From Betaproteobacteria bacterium (lineage in GTDB: Bacteria; Pseudomonadota; Gammaproteobacteria; Burkholderiales; Rhodocyclaceae), in assembly GCA_016880375.1 (NCBI GenBank), contig JAEHDO010000047.1:1-9902 (forward strand): 9,902 nt of DNA, in the 5' to 3' direction. The notes beneath the pieces are model-generated. The model did no database searches, was not told the origin of the DNA, and saw only the letters and a program-made list of their open reading frames with translations. Each line of letters opens with the position of its first letter. Position 1 is the first letter of the stretch. This document shows positions 8,006-9,902 of this stretch, piece by piece. The position numbers and the translations under genes are program-made.

Positions 8006-8033
8006 TTGATGGGATAGACTCGCACGCGATACG
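8006..8033 (+). promoter_or_regulatory. Weak candidate promoter for pyruvate carboxylase
   Basis: TTGATG (8006-8011), a 16-nt spacer and GATACG (8028-8033) are a poor match to a sigma-70 promoter, with only three of six -10 bases. Its interest is position: the -10 would overlap the first arm of the terminator, and transcription would start near 8040, between the two arms. The resulting mRNA would lack the hairpin. TAGACT at 8015-8020 is another possible -10 without a clear -35. Confidence 0.2.
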
Positions 8034-8053
8034 GGCCACCGGCCCGTTTTTTT
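8031..8053 (+). terminator. Intrinsic terminator after the pyruvyl transferase gene
   Basis: A perfect 7-bp stem (ACGGGCC at 8031-8037 with GGCCCGT at 8041-8047) closes a 3-nt loop and runs into seven T residues (8047-8053). It lies 50 nt after the stop at 7981. This is the only textbook rho-independent terminator seen in the window, and it separates the upstream gene from pyruvate carboxylase. Confidence 0.88.
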
Positions 8054-8075
8054 CGCCCGTCGTCTTAGTTTAGCC

Positions 8076-9902
<1,827 letters not shown>

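Overview
The window is GC-rich bacterial chromosome, almost entirely coding. The protein sequences and the gene order rimP-nusA-infB-rbfA-truB point to a proteobacterium. A betaproteobacterium, possibly of the Rhodocyclales, is my best guess; this rests on recalled resemblance of the NusA, IF2 and pyruvate carboxylase sequences, not on a search.

Bases 1-5580 are the conserved transcription/translation operon, all on the + strand and tightly packed: the 3' end of rimP (30S maturation), nusA (transcription elongation, termination and antitermination), infB (initiation factor IF2), rbfA (cold-shock 30S maturation factor) and truB (tRNA pseudouridine-55 synthase). Gaps are 9-24 nt. The nusA and infB starts have clear Shine-Dalgarno sites, whereas rbfA and truB have weak or no visible sites and may depend on translational coupling. 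All key motifs checked in these proteins are intact.

Bases 5581-8053 hold two accessory genes. A membrane-anchored GGDEF diguanylate cyclase lies on the - strand, convergent with truB. A polysaccharide pyruvyl transferase family protein lies on the + strand and diverges from the cyclase. Their 5' ends are so close that the first ATG of each overlaps the other. A GC-rich dyad and a possible - strand promoter sit there, and together they suggest the cyclase may really start at a downstream TTG. The pyruvyl transferase gene ends at a strong intrinsic terminator (8031-8053).

From 8076 to the window edge is the first half of a single-chain pyruvate carboxylase: a complete biotin carboxylase domain and the start of the carboxyltransferase domain. 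It makes oxaloacetate from pyruvate (anaplerosis). Its start codon lies only 22 nt after the terminator T-run, so its promoter must overlap or precede that terminator.

I see no RNA gene, CRISPR array, insertion sequence, phage gene or obvious undescribed multi-gene system. The points worth a second look are the compact regulatory junctions (5570-5608, 6819-6881, 8006-8075) and the uncharacterised sensory half of the cyclase.
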